Source of the DNA: Methanobacteriota archaeon
GTDB lineage: Archaea; Thermoplasmatota; E2; DHVEG-1
Length of the DNA: 44,885 nucleotides
Direction of reading: 5' to 3'
Assembly: GCA_026394495.1 (NCBI GenBank)
Contig: JAPKYE010000075.1
Coordinates: 1 to 44,885, forward strand
Shown in pieces: positions 8,328 through 16,459 of the stretch; position 1 is the first letter of the stretch; each line of letters starts with the position of its first letter. Below the pieces are notes generated by a model. It searched no databases. It was not told the origin of the DNA and saw only the letters and a list, made by a program, of their open reading frames with translations. Made by a program: the position numbers and the translations under genes.

Positions 8328-11180
8328 TTAAGGGGAATCCCAGAATCCCCGTGTCCTCGCATAGGTTAACTCTGCTTTGAGGATATCACGGAAGAATTTC
8401 ATCTGGATCTCCTCAGAATTTTGAAGATCCATTTTGTTGTATCTGCGGAGAATACGCGAAGCAGCATCAGGACCGATGCCACGGCCCATAAGTGCAAACA
8501 CCGCATAATTCCCATAGGAGAGAACAATGCTTGCGTTCTTATGCAGTCGGCTTATCTCTTTTATTTGCTCTTTTGTTTTCTCTTTTTTTGTTAAAAGTTT
8601 TGCAACCTCCTTATTATATCGTGCTAACGCTGCGATCTTGATGGCACCACATCGAGAGCACAGCGGTTGTTTTCCCATCCGGTTCACGCTTGTCGTCCAG
8701 GTATGATGACAGTTAGTACATACTAAGAGGATATCTGTTTCTTCTAGGCGTTTTTTTAATGCTAGAAGAATCGTTTTATCTGCTCGTTGAGGAACCATGA
8801 GGCCGCGGGTGGTTTCAAGACCAGAAAGTGCAATAGGGGAAAGTCGTTGGAAATGAATCTTTATTTTTCCATTCTGAATATCGTGGAGTACCTGCTTTGT
8901 TTTTTCTACATCCATGCGTTCCCAGATGAGTTTTTCGACCGCTTCATCAAATATCGGTGTTCGTTCGAAAAGCATGAGGAGTTTTCGTATTCCCACGTTT
9001 TTGTAATCAAAATCTTTTTGTAACGCACCGAATTTTCTTGCTACGCGGACGAGTTGCCAGCGTAGAAATGTTGAGTTTCGTAGAATCGTCTCAAGGATGT
9101 GATCGAGTGATTCTGGCGTTGTCTGAACGAGAATATCTTTTATGCGAGATGCGGGGATGCGGCTAGGAAGCTCAAGAGTGATCCGGTATGCGTCGCTATT
9201 GATGCCGACGCTTTCACCAAGAGATTGTGCTAGGAGCGCAGAAATAATTCGTCCTAATGTTTCATTGATTTTTGTCCCAAAACAAGCATTGATTACCATA
9301 TTTTTTTCTTCTGTTTCTATCGTGATCGTTGTGTCATCAGGAACAATAAACCCTTGTTTTTTTTGATTTGCTATTTGTTCAAGGAACATCTGAAACGAAT
9401 GTGTATCGCAGGGGTATCCGTGGATCGTTATCCCTTCAGAAACATGCCGGCGGAGTGCACCAACTTCTTTTGCGACCTCAAAGGGAATGGGGATGTCTTC
9501 TCCAACCCATGAGGGAACGGTTCCTATTTCTTTGATTGGCGAAACAAGGATGCTGCCTTCATCTCGTTTGACAATCATCCATGATCTTCCACGAAGGATA
9601 AATGTTGCTCCTTCAAACCCATAATTTAACACGAAGCTCTCATCGAGTTTCCCGATTTTTGTGCGAGAGCTGATATCGACGATACTATATGATTTCTCAT
9701 CTGGAATCATCGAGATGTTATCTAAAAAATAGTGTCGTGATTTCGTACGTTTTGAAAGCAGTGATGAATCCATGTCGTCGACCCAGATTGTTCGTTGATT
9801 TTGCAGTTGATTCACACTCATTTGAAATAGATCCCAAGAAAGTGTGTGAAATGGATATGATCTGGTGATGATATCAAAGATTTTTTTCCTTTCTATTTGT
9901 CCGTATTCAAGAACAATTGAGATTATCTGATTGGATAATACAGACAAAGGGTTTTGCCGCACTGTGAATTGTTCTAACTCCCGGTTGAGAGCTCGTCTTG
10001 CAATCACGAGGCTTTCCGCAAGGTCTTCAGGGTTTGTTGTAATGATGATTCCTTTTGATGTTTTGCCTACGCTATGACCGGATCGTCCGATTCTCTGGAC
10101 AAGGCGTGTTACTTCTCGTGGGGAATTGTACTGGATGACAAAATCTGTGTCTCCGACATCGATTCCAAGTTCAAGTGATGATGTACATATCAGGGATTTT
10201 AGTTTTCCTGTTTTAAAATCGTTTTCTGCTACGATGCGAGCGTCTTTAGAAAGGGAGCCATGATGAACCCCGATAGGCAGATGTTCGTTCCAGAGGTGCA
10301 ATCGAGTGGTAAGAATCTCAGCACCATCTCGTGTGTTAATAAAAAGAAGGGTTGATACATGATCGTCGATGAGTTCTTTGCATCGTCTCAGAGACGCAAA
10401 AGAAATAGGTTCTATAGAAAACTGATTCGCAAGCGTGTAATCTTTTGATTCAATGGTTGGTAATTCAACTGTGATGTCTATTTGTTTTGTGACATCGATT
10501 TCAAGTACCGATACCTCGCGAAATGCCCCATTTTGCATTCCACCAAGGTACTGGGCAACTTCAGAGGGTAAACCCACTGTGGCGGAAAGACCAACACGTT
10601 GAAAACTATGACCTGCATCCTTTGTGAGCTCCTCAAGTCGTTCCAGAGCAACCGCAAGTTGCGCTCCTCGTTCATCATTTGCGAGTTCATGGACTTCATC
10701 GATGATCACCCACCTAACGGTCTTCAGATATGTTCGGAGTTTTTTGCCGATGAAAAGAATCTGTAGTGTCTCTGGCGTCGTAATCAGCATATCTGGTGGG
10801 CTCTTCGTCTGTTTCACCCGTTCTGCTTGCGGGGTGTCTCCATGGCGAACAGCAATATTCAGTCCCAGTGTTTTTCCCCATTCAAATGTTCTTCGAAGCA
10901 TATCGCGGTTTAATGCGCGTAAAGGGGTGATATAAAGAATCGTTATCCCTTTTGGTTTTTTAGGTTCAGATTCCTGTGTTTTAACATTTAAGAAACGATG
11001 AAAAATCGGGAGAAGCGCAGATTCTGTTTTCCCTAGTCCGGTAGGTGCGATTAATAAAACGTTTTTGCCTTCGAGGATGACGGGGATCGCTTTTTCTTGA
11101 GGTTCTGTCGGTTCTGTAATGTTTCTGGAATGCAGAAGATTTTGTATTTGGGGGTTGAAACAATCAAAAACTGAAGTCAT
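8328..11180 (-). CDS. lhr: Lhr-type superfamily 2 DNA/RNA helicase with C-terminal zinc ribbon
   Basis: This 950-residue protein has helicase motif I APTGLGKT (K51), Ia TPLRALNRD, motif II DEVH (161-164), motif III LSATVG, and C-terminal RecA motifs including SSLELGIDVGD and QRIGRSGHS. The long region after the RecA domains is typical of the Lhr family, which unwinds 3'-tailed DNA or RNA:DNA hybrids in repair. A Cys4 zinc ribbon follows (C821, C824, C841, C844) and then a helical end with a GIGPDAA segment resembling a helix-hairpin-helix, which may help substrate binding. It stands alone between surface-protein genes and alba. The ATG at 11180 fits the family N-terminus (FNPQIQNLLHSR, Q-motif-like). 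Length fits Lhr core plus extension. Confidence 0.9.
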   Translation of the reverse strand: MTSVFDCFNPQIQNLLHSRNITEPTEPQEKAIPVILEGKNVLLIAPTGLGKTESALLPIFHRFLNVKTQESEPKKPKGITILYITPLRALNRDMLRRTFEWGKTLGLNIAVRHGDTPQAERVKQTKSPPDMLITTPETLQILFIGKKLRTYLKTVRWVIIDEVHELANDERGAQLAVALERLEELTKDAGHSFQRVGLSATVGLPSEVAQYLGGMQNGAFREVSVLEIDVTKQIDITVELPTIESKDYTLANQFSIEPISFASLRRCKELIDDHVSTLLFINTRDGAEILTTRLHLWNEHLPIGVHHGSLSKDARIVAENDFKTGKLKSLICTSSLELGIDVGDTDFVIQYNSPREVTRLVQRIGRSGHSVGKTSKGIIITTNPEDLAESLVIARRALNRELEQFTVRQNPLSVLSNQIISIVLEYGQIERKKIFDIITRSYPFHTLSWDLFQMSVNQLQNQRTIWVDDMDSSLLSKRTKSRHYFLDNISMIPDEKSYSIVDISSRTKIGKLDESFVLNYGFEGATFILRGRSWMIVKRDEGSILVSPIKEIGTVPSWVGEDIPIPFEVAKEVGALRRHVSEGITIHGYPCDTHSFQMFLEQIANQKKQGFIVPDDTTITIETEEKNMVINACFGTKINETLGRIISALLAQSLGESVGINSDAYRITLELPSRIPASRIKDILVQTTPESLDHILETILRNSTFLRWQLVRVARKFGALQKDFDYKNVGIRKLLMLFERTPIFDEAVEKLIWERMDVEKTKQVLHDIQNGKIKIHFQRLSPIALSGLETTRGLMVPQRADKTILLALKKRLEETDILLVCTNCHHTWTTSVNRMGKQPLCSRCGAIKIAALARYNKEVAKLLTKKEKTKEQIKEISRLHKNASIVLSYGNYAVFALMGRGIGPDAASRILRRYNKMDLQNSEEIQMKFFRDILKAELTYARTRGFWDSP

Positions 11181-11227
11181 CTGTTTCGATGCAATAGTCA
11201 GTACTATTTAGCTTTTTTTCTACCGCG

Positions 11228-11257
11228 AAAAAAAGGGGTATTGGGAAAAAAATTCCC
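11228..11257 (-). terminator. Possible terminator after alba
   Basis: About 20 bases past the alba stop, the minus strand reads GGGAATTTTTTTCCC (arms 11257-11253 and 11247-11243) and then, a few bases on, a second T7 run. Archaeal termination relies mainly on T-runs, so the T-tracts matter more than the weak stem. Confidence 0.35.
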
Positions 11258-11277
11258 GTGAGTACTATTGTGTCTAT

Positions 11278-11613
11278 CTATTTCTTTTTTAATAAGCAGA
11301 TTTCCATGGAAGAGACATTGGATGTTCTGCCTTCTTCGTTGGTGACTGCCTCAGTACCAATGTTGATGCTTTTCACGACTAGATTAGTCATGAATCGATT
11401 TCGTGTAATCTCCGCTGCATCAACCGCCCGTGTGATTGCGTTCCCGCGTGCTTTCAGGGTGACTTCATCTGACCCGCTTGAGTTGAACTGCGCGATGATT
11501 GCGGTCACGTAGTTCATAGGTGGTTTGCTCCCAACGAAGATAACGTTTTCTTCGATTTTTCGGTCATGGATTTTTTTTTCTTTTGGTTCTTTAGGTGTTT
11601 CTTCCTTGTTCAT
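11278..11613 (-). CDS. albA: Alba (Sac10b) nucleic-acid-binding chromatin protein
   Basis: The 111-residue protein contains the Alba core from about residue 24: [21 protein letters not shown], then a segment with [20 protein letters not shown] and the closing beta-strands. The family's DNA-binding lysine region is represented by GSKPPMNYV. It coats DNA and RNA as a dimer in archaeal chromatin. The first 20 or so residues are a charged extension rich in Lys and Glu, longer than in crenarchaeal Alba (about 97 residues). It is likely monocistronic, with a TATA-like box about 75 bases upstream and a T-rich terminator-like region downstream. Confidence 0.93.
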   Translation of the reverse strand: MNKEETPKEPKEKKIHDRKIEENVIFVGSKPPMNYVTAIIAQFNSSGSDEVTLKARGNAITRAVDAAEITRNRFMTNLVVKSINIGTEAVTNEEGRTSNVSSMEICLLKKK

Positions 11614-11684
11614 ACTCTTTTCCTCATTGAGTACAGTTTCACAGCTGTATCACAGTTTTATCGTATTCAAAACGGTTTTTTAAC

Positions 11685-11694
11685 TTATAAACGT
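11685..11694 (-). promoter_or_regulatory. TATA-like box of alba
   Basis: On the minus strand CGTTTATAAG lies about 75 bases before the alba ATG, giving a predicted start near 11660 and a leader of roughly 45 bases. The call rests on sequence resemblance only. Confidence 0.35.
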
Positions 11695-11804
11695 TTGCAT
11701 GCGGTTTTGTAGATGATAAAATAAAGGAAAACTAAGAATCTCTCATTGAAAATCAAAGGTAAATCATCTATTTTGTCGCAGAACCAACCATGGTATTTTC
11801 GTTT

Positions 11805-12089
11805 TTATCCATAGTAATGTGTTGGCTCTTTTTCTTCCTCTGTTTTCTCTTTTTTAATGCTGTCAAGAACATCTATTGCAAGAATTGCGTGTAATGGGAT
11901 AATCCGGATTGTTCCTTTTCGTTCCTCATGAGTTTCTCCAAGTTCTATTAGGACTCCACCTTCATCGATTCCAAGGGTCGCAAATCCACGGAATATTCCT
12001 TCTGTTTCTAGTGCGGTATCACGTCCACCAATGGAAAATATTCGATATCGCGATCCTTCGGTTAATTCCAATTCTTCTTTTTTGTTCAT
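11805..12089 (-). CDS. Small acidic conserved-looking protein, possibly Sm-like fold
   Basis: This 94-residue protein is rich in Gly, Glu and Ile and ends in a charged tail. The pattern of short strands with glycine turns (EGIFRGFATLGIDEGGVLIEL, then IRIIPLHAILAIDVL) recalls small beta-barrel Sm-like proteins, but I cannot name the family. The ATG at 12089 starts 4 bases after the stop of the winged-helix gene, with GTGAT as ribosome site, so the two form one transcript. Its role may be linked to that regulator. Confidence 0.6.
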   Translation of the reverse strand: MNKKEELELTEGSRYRIFSIGGRDTALETEGIFRGFATLGIDEGGVLIELGETHEERKGTIRIIPLHAILAIDVLDSIKKEKTEEEKEPTHYYG

Positions 12090-12093
12090 GCGA

Positions 12094-12531
12094 TCACTTC
12101 TGTTGTTTTTCTAATAATATTTGGAGATGTTCAACGGATTTACCGTAATTCTCCACCGCCACTTTAATGTGCGCCTCGACAAAGGTCCATGCTTTATGAA
12201 AGTTTCCATATCGCAGACGATATGCTTTGCGGTTCTGCTGTGTTATCTCATCGAATATATGGATCTCTTCGAGAATATCAAAACCTTTTAATTTATTGAG
12301 ATGTCGATATACAGTTGGTTTTGAGGTTTGTATTGTTTGCGCGATTTCTTCGACAAACCATGCTTTCAGGGGATGTTTTAAAAAGAAATCAGCAAAAATC
12401 TTGTAGGGGATCGTTGGATCTGAGCCTTTTGATAAGTATCCGATTTGTTCGAAAAACTTTTTGGTAAGTACATCAGGGTCCTCTTCGCCAATAAGCGGCG
12501 TATTACTCACTACTTGGATCTCAAACACCAT
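12094..12531 (-). CDS. Winged-helix transcriptional regulator
   Basis: Starting at the ATG at 12531 gives 145 residues; a GTG at 12546 would add five. GAAGG lies about 8 bases before the ATG, so I prefer it. The centre (about 45-105) is a winged helix: HPLKAWFVEEIAQTIQ, then the recognition helix TSKPTVYRHLNKLKGFDIL and a wing containing NRKAYRLRYG. The C-terminus (about 110-145) is a long helix that may dimerise. It is co-transcribed with the 94-residue protein. No ligand domain is visible and the target is unknown. Confidence 0.75.
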   Translation of the reverse strand: MVFEIQVVSNTPLIGEEDPDVLTKKFFEQIGYLSKGSDPTIPYKIFADFFLKHPLKAWFVEEIAQTIQTSKPTVYRHLNKLKGFDILEEIHIFDEITQQNRKAYRLRYGNFHKAWTFVEAHIKVAVENYGKSVEHLQILLEKQQK

Positions 12532-12631
12532 GGGCAAAACCTTCACGACATAGAATACATGATGAATTTATAATATTTGCTTAACTAAGAAAAGAAAGAG
12601 GAATAAAAAAGTATAGGTGTACCCTTTATAC

Positions 12632-14002
12632 TTATACGATGGGAAGATATCGTTCGATTTCCCATTTTGTTACCTGCATACGGTATTCAGCCCATTCTTT
12701 CTGTTTCACATGTAAGAAATTCTCAAACACTGGTTCGCTTAATGTTTCTTTAACAAATTCGCTTTCGCGCATAATCGATAGAGCATGGCCTAAGCTATCG
12801 GGAAGTTGTCCGATTCCATGTTTTTCTCGATCTTTTGAAGAAAGCGCATAAATGTTTTTTTCAACAGGTTCAGGGGGTACTAGTTTATCTTCTATTCCTT
12901 TGAGCCCTGCAGCAAGTATCACCGCAAACTGCAGATAAGGATTTCCTGAGAGATCAGGGCTTCGTAATTCACAGCGTGTACTGTTTTTCCGTCCCGATGG
13001 TATTCGAATGAGTGCGCTGCGGTTTCGATTCGCCCATGATATATATGTTGGTGCCTCATATCCGGGAACTAGTCTTTTATAGGAATTTACCGTCGGATTA
13101 AGTATCGCAGTGATTTCTCGAATATACTTTAGCAATCCTGCAATGTACTGTCGTGCAAGTTTGCTGAGTTGATTGTCAGAATCAGGATCATAAAATGCAT
13201 TGTTGCCTTCGGTAGTAAAAAGCGATACATGGGTATGCATCCCTGATCCATTTACGCCGAATAGTGGTTTTGGCATGAATGATGCATGAAGATTATGTTT
13301 TGTGGCGATAACCTTGGTGATATATTTGAGTGTAATCACACGATCTGCTGTGGTGAGTGCATCTGCATAGCGGAAGTTAATTTCATGTTGGCCGCGTGAC
13401 ACCTCATGATGAGATGTGTACGTTGTTATTCCCATCTCGTCAAGGGCTAGAGAAATGTCTGCACGGACGCCTTCAGCTAGATCACGATGGGAAAGATCAA
13501 AATAACCCGCTGAATCATTTGGGGTAAGCGTTGAATTTTCACCATCTTTTTTAAAGAGGAAAAATTCACATTCAGGGCCTGTATTATAGAGATATCCTAT
13601 ATCATGAACTTTTTTTACCATTTTTTCAAGTACGTATTTGGCGTCGCCAAGGAACCGTTTTCCATTTGGTTCGTAGATATCACAGTTGAGTTTAGCGGTT
13701 TTTCTCTGCTCGATTGTTTCGGGGAGGATCACGAAACTGTAAGGATCTGGTTTTGCGATTTTGTCTGATTCTTCAATCGTTGCATATCCTGCAATTGATG
13801 ATGCATCAAAGGGCATACCTTCATCTAATGCTTCTTCAAGTCTGCTTACAGGGATGACGATGTTTTTTGGTGTTCCCAGGATGTCAACGAACTGTAGACG
13901 TATGAAAAGAACTTTTTGCTCTCGAACGCGATTTATAAGAGTATTTATGATATCATTTTCTTTTTGTAAAGCCCCATCTGTACTTTTACATTCATCTTCC
14001 AT
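12632..14002 (-). CDS. glnA: Glutamine synthetase type I
   Basis: It condenses glutamate and ammonia with ATP to glutamine. From the ATG at 14002, with GGAGG 7 bases upstream, the protein has 456 residues, normal for GSI. An in-frame upstream ATG at 14062 has no such site. Visible signatures are DASSIAGYATIEESD (beta-grasp end), GPECEFFLF (metal-site Glu), GSGMHTHVSLF, and NRNRSALIRIP (ATP/glutamate site). The RSPDLSGNPYLQFAVILAAGLKG end fits. No adenylylation-loop tyrosine motif typical of GSI-beta is evident, so it is probably GSI-alpha-like and regulated by feedback. It has its own 149-base leader after the gltB-like gene. Confidence 0.95.
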   Translation of the reverse strand: MEDECKSTDGALQKENDIINTLINRVREQKVLFIRLQFVDILGTPKNIVIPVSRLEEALDEGMPFDASSIAGYATIEESDKIAKPDPYSFVILPETIEQRKTAKLNCDIYEPNGKRFLGDAKYVLEKMVKKVHDIGYLYNTGPECEFFLFKKDGENSTLTPNDSAGYFDLSHRDLAEGVRADISLALDEMGITTYTSHHEVSRGQHEINFRYADALTTADRVITLKYITKVIATKHNLHASFMPKPLFGVNGSGMHTHVSLFTTEGNNAFYDPDSDNQLSKLARQYIAGLLKYIREITAILNPTVNSYKRLVPGYEAPTYISWANRNRSALIRIPSGRKNSTRCELRSPDLSGNPYLQFAVILAAGLKGIEDKLVPPEPVEKNIYALSSKDREKHGIGQLPDSLGHALSIMRESEFVKETLSEPVFENFLHVKQKEWAEYRMQVTKWEIERYLPIV

Positions 14003-14151
14003 ATTGATGCCTCCTTGACTGAAAAATAGACTGTAGTGTCTACGAAAACGTATCAAAATCACTGTATTAAACGTTACGCAAGAAAAAATATTTTATCAAA
14101 AAAATATGAGAAAAATTAAAAAATACAGAAAAAAAAGAAAAATGGCTGATG

Positions 14152-15732
14152 TTAGCCATTCAGGATTTTTGCGACTTCCTTTGTATCAACATCGGTGATG
14201 TAAGGTATACCGCTGATATCTGCTGCTTCCTTGGTTAACGACGCGATATCATCCCGAGATATATAATCTAAAGTAAACTTTCGGCATCCTGCCATGATCT
14301 GTCGTAAGCCTTGATGTAATCGCTCCATATATGTATAGAGACCCATGGCACCAGTAGGAAGTTTGTCAAAGTCTTTTCCTAGTTTTTGTTTTAAAACGGT
14401 TGCGGTAACAAAAATATCTTCAGGCGTGTTTCCGAATCGTTCTATATAGACGGGAACTGCCCCTTCATTTATTTTTTTACCAATGGTTTTTCCAACCATA
14501 GCCGCAGCAAGTGGTCCTCTTGCCATCCCAATCAGTTTGAAGTATGGTGCACCAAGCGCAAGTCCTTTGAGGATTTGATCTTCGAACGTGAACCCACCCG
14601 CAATTGCGATATCAGGAACATATTCTCCTTTCTTTGCGAGTTTATCAACGTAATTATACAGCATCGAATGTAATTCTACCTGTGGGATACCCCATTCATT
14701 CATCATCCGCCAGGGGCTCATCCCAGTGCCACCACCGGCAGCATCAACCGTAAGAAGATCGATTTTTGCTTTTGAAGCATATTTTACCGCTTGTGCAAGG
14801 GCATATGGTCGATAGGCACCAGTTTTTAAGAAAACCCTTTTGGCACCATAATCGCGGAGTTCTTTCACACGTTTCAAAAATGCATCCTCAGTCACCATAC
14901 CAACGCGAGAATGCCGTTCAAATTCGCGGAAACTTCCTTTTTCAAATGAAGCAATCACATTTTTGTCCATCGGGTCGGGGAGAACAACATATCCTCGTTT
15001 TTTCAACTCTTGCGCACGCTTGAGTTCTTTGATTTTTACTTCCCCACCAATATTTTTCGCGCCTTGTCCCCATTTCAACTCAACTGCATCTACATCAAGT
15101 TCATCGATTGCATATTCATGGACGCCAAGGTTTGTATCCTCCACATTTGCTTGAACGATCACTGCACCAAAACCATCCCGTTGCCATTTTTTGTAGAGCT
15201 TGACTCGCCATTCAAGATCCGGGGAATGTTTTACTTTTCCTTTCACAAATTCCGCATCAGGATCCATACCGCAGACATTCTCACCAATAGTAAGAGGAAT
15301 GCCTGATATAGCGGCACCGATCGCTAGACCTTCCCAGTTGTTTTTTGCGACAAAGGTTGAGCCTAGACCCGGGATAATTATGGGCATTTTCACTTTGAGT
15401 GGTTTTTCTTTACATACGGTTCGTTCGAGATCCACATTTGAAAAAATAGCGCGTTCACTATCAGCTTCAATCCCCCAGGCACCAACCACGCCACCAAGGA
15501 TCGTGAAATGCGATAAATCCACCGGGTAGACTTTTTCGCAAGCCGAGGTGATGATCCCAAAGGGTTGTGGATAAATCACTTCATGACCACGATACGCTGA
15601 TTTTCCGATCTCACACATGCCGATACAACCATCGACACAGGTTACACACATACCGCTCAGTGCGTTAATGGCTCCTTCTGTTCTGTTTTTACTTAGCGTT
15701 GCCGCAGATGCATTTATTCTTGTTAATGACAT
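14152..15732 (-). CDS. gltB: Archaeal-type glutamate synthase FMN domain protein (GltB domain 2-like)
   Basis: This 526-residue protein matches the FMN-binding, 2-iminoglutarate-reducing domain of glutamate synthase: KWGQGAKNIGGEVK, LLTVDAAGGGTGMSPWRMM and IAGGFTFEDQILKGLALGAPYFKLIG. It has no glutamine amidotransferase domain and no GXGXG domain. The Cys cluster that holds the [3Fe-4S] centre in bacterial GltB is absent after the barrel (FKLIGMARGPLAAAMVG); instead four cysteines sit near the N-terminus (C29, C32, C36, C40) and could bind an Fe-S cluster. The ATG at 15732 has GGAGG upstream, 19 bases after the NuoG-like gene, so it belongs to the transhydrogenase-like operon. Probable role: NAD(P)H/ferredoxin-fed glutamate synthesis. 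The nitrogen donor is not evident. Confidence 0.85.
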   Translation of the reverse strand: MSLTRINASAATLSKNRTEGAINALSGMCVTCVDGCIGMCEIGKSAYRGHEVIYPQPFGIITSACEKVYPVDLSHFTILGGVVGAWGIEADSERAIFSNVDLERTVCKEKPLKVKMPIIIPGLGSTFVAKNNWEGLAIGAAISGIPLTIGENVCGMDPDAEFVKGKVKHSPDLEWRVKLYKKWQRDGFGAVIVQANVEDTNLGVHEYAIDELDVDAVELKWGQGAKNIGGEVKIKELKRAQELKKRGYVVLPDPMDKNVIASFEKGSFREFERHSRVGMVTEDAFLKRVKELRDYGAKRVFLKTGAYRPYALAQAVKYASKAKIDLLTVDAAGGGTGMSPWRMMNEWGIPQVELHSMLYNYVDKLAKKGEYVPDIAIAGGFTFEDQILKGLALGAPYFKLIGMARGPLAAAMVGKTIGKKINEGAVPVYIERFGNTPEDIFVTATVLKQKLGKDFDKLPTGAMGLYTYMERLHQGLRQIMAGCRKFTLDYISRDDIASLTKEAADISGIPYITDVDTKEVAKILNG

Positions 15733-15751
15733 ATTTTTGCCTCCATTTCTT

Positions 15752-16459
15752 TTATTTTTTAATTATTTCTTTCTTGTTGTTTTTCCTTCCAAGTTCTTCG
15801 TAACACCATCCGCATGTTTCAAGGAAACACATCTTATTGTCTTCTTCCTTGAGACATACAGGTTGTACATTTACACAGGCGTTACATAAATCAGTATCCG
15901 CAGCAGGTCCCTGACAGCGGAGCTCACATGCAGGACAGATATAAAGACATCCTCCGCAGGTTCGGCAGACATCAGATTTTTTGTCAAACGGGGTCGTAAT
16001 CTTTCTGTTTTTTCCGCGGTTGACAAACCCGATTGCTTTTGCCATCATCTGTTCCTCACACATTCGGACACAAAGTCCACAGAGGATACAATCATTGGTT
16101 TTATCAACCTTGAATCGCACCTGTTTGACTTCCATAGCTGATGCAAGATCCTGAACGGTTTTTGAGGACGGACACATCGCAACTAATAGTTCTACAAGCA
16201 TTTTTCGCGCCGAAACGACGCGTTGAGAGTTCGTCCGAATGTTCAACCCTGTTTCTGCAGGATATGTGCATGAGGAAACTAGTTTTGCATTTTCTCCTTT
16301 GCCGATTTCGACGACACACAACCGACATGCACCATATGATGAGAGACCATCGTGGTCGCATAAGGTAGGAATTTCTATCCCATAAAACCGCGCAGCATCT
16401 AAAACCGTTGATCCTTCTTCCACTTGTACAGGGATTCCATCAATCGTCATCTCAATCAT
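15752..16459 (-). CDS. NuoG/HydA-like [2Fe-2S] and [4Fe-4S] electron-transfer subunit (StnC-like)
   Basis: This 235-residue protein begins with a [2Fe-2S] plant-type ferredoxin domain (about 1-80; CDHDGLSSYGACRLC, then a fourth Cys in VSSCTYP). A short helical linker replaces the His-Cys3 cluster usual in NuoG. Then come two [4Fe-4S] motifs (DCILCGLCVRMC and CRTCGGCLYICPACELRC) and a Cys-rich tail (CNACVNVQPVC, CFLETCGWC). There is no H-cluster domain of [FeFe] hydrogenase and no molybdopterin domain, so it is an electron relay, not a hydrogenase or formate dehydrogenase. The start is ATG at 16459, overlapping the NuoF-GltD stop as TGATG, with GGAGG upstream. It very likely forms a complex with the two upstream products. 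Confidence 0.85.
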   Translation of the reverse strand: MIEMTIDGIPVQVEEGSTVLDAARFYGIEIPTLCDHDGLSSYGACRLCVVEIGKGENAKLVSSCTYPAETGLNIRTNSQRVVSARKMLVELLVAMCPSSKTVQDLASAMEVKQVRFKVDKTNDCILCGLCVRMCEEQMMAKAIGFVNRGKNRKITTPFDKKSDVCRTCGGCLYICPACELRCQGPAADTDLCNACVNVQPVCLKEEDNKMCFLETCGWCYEELGRKNNKKEIIKK

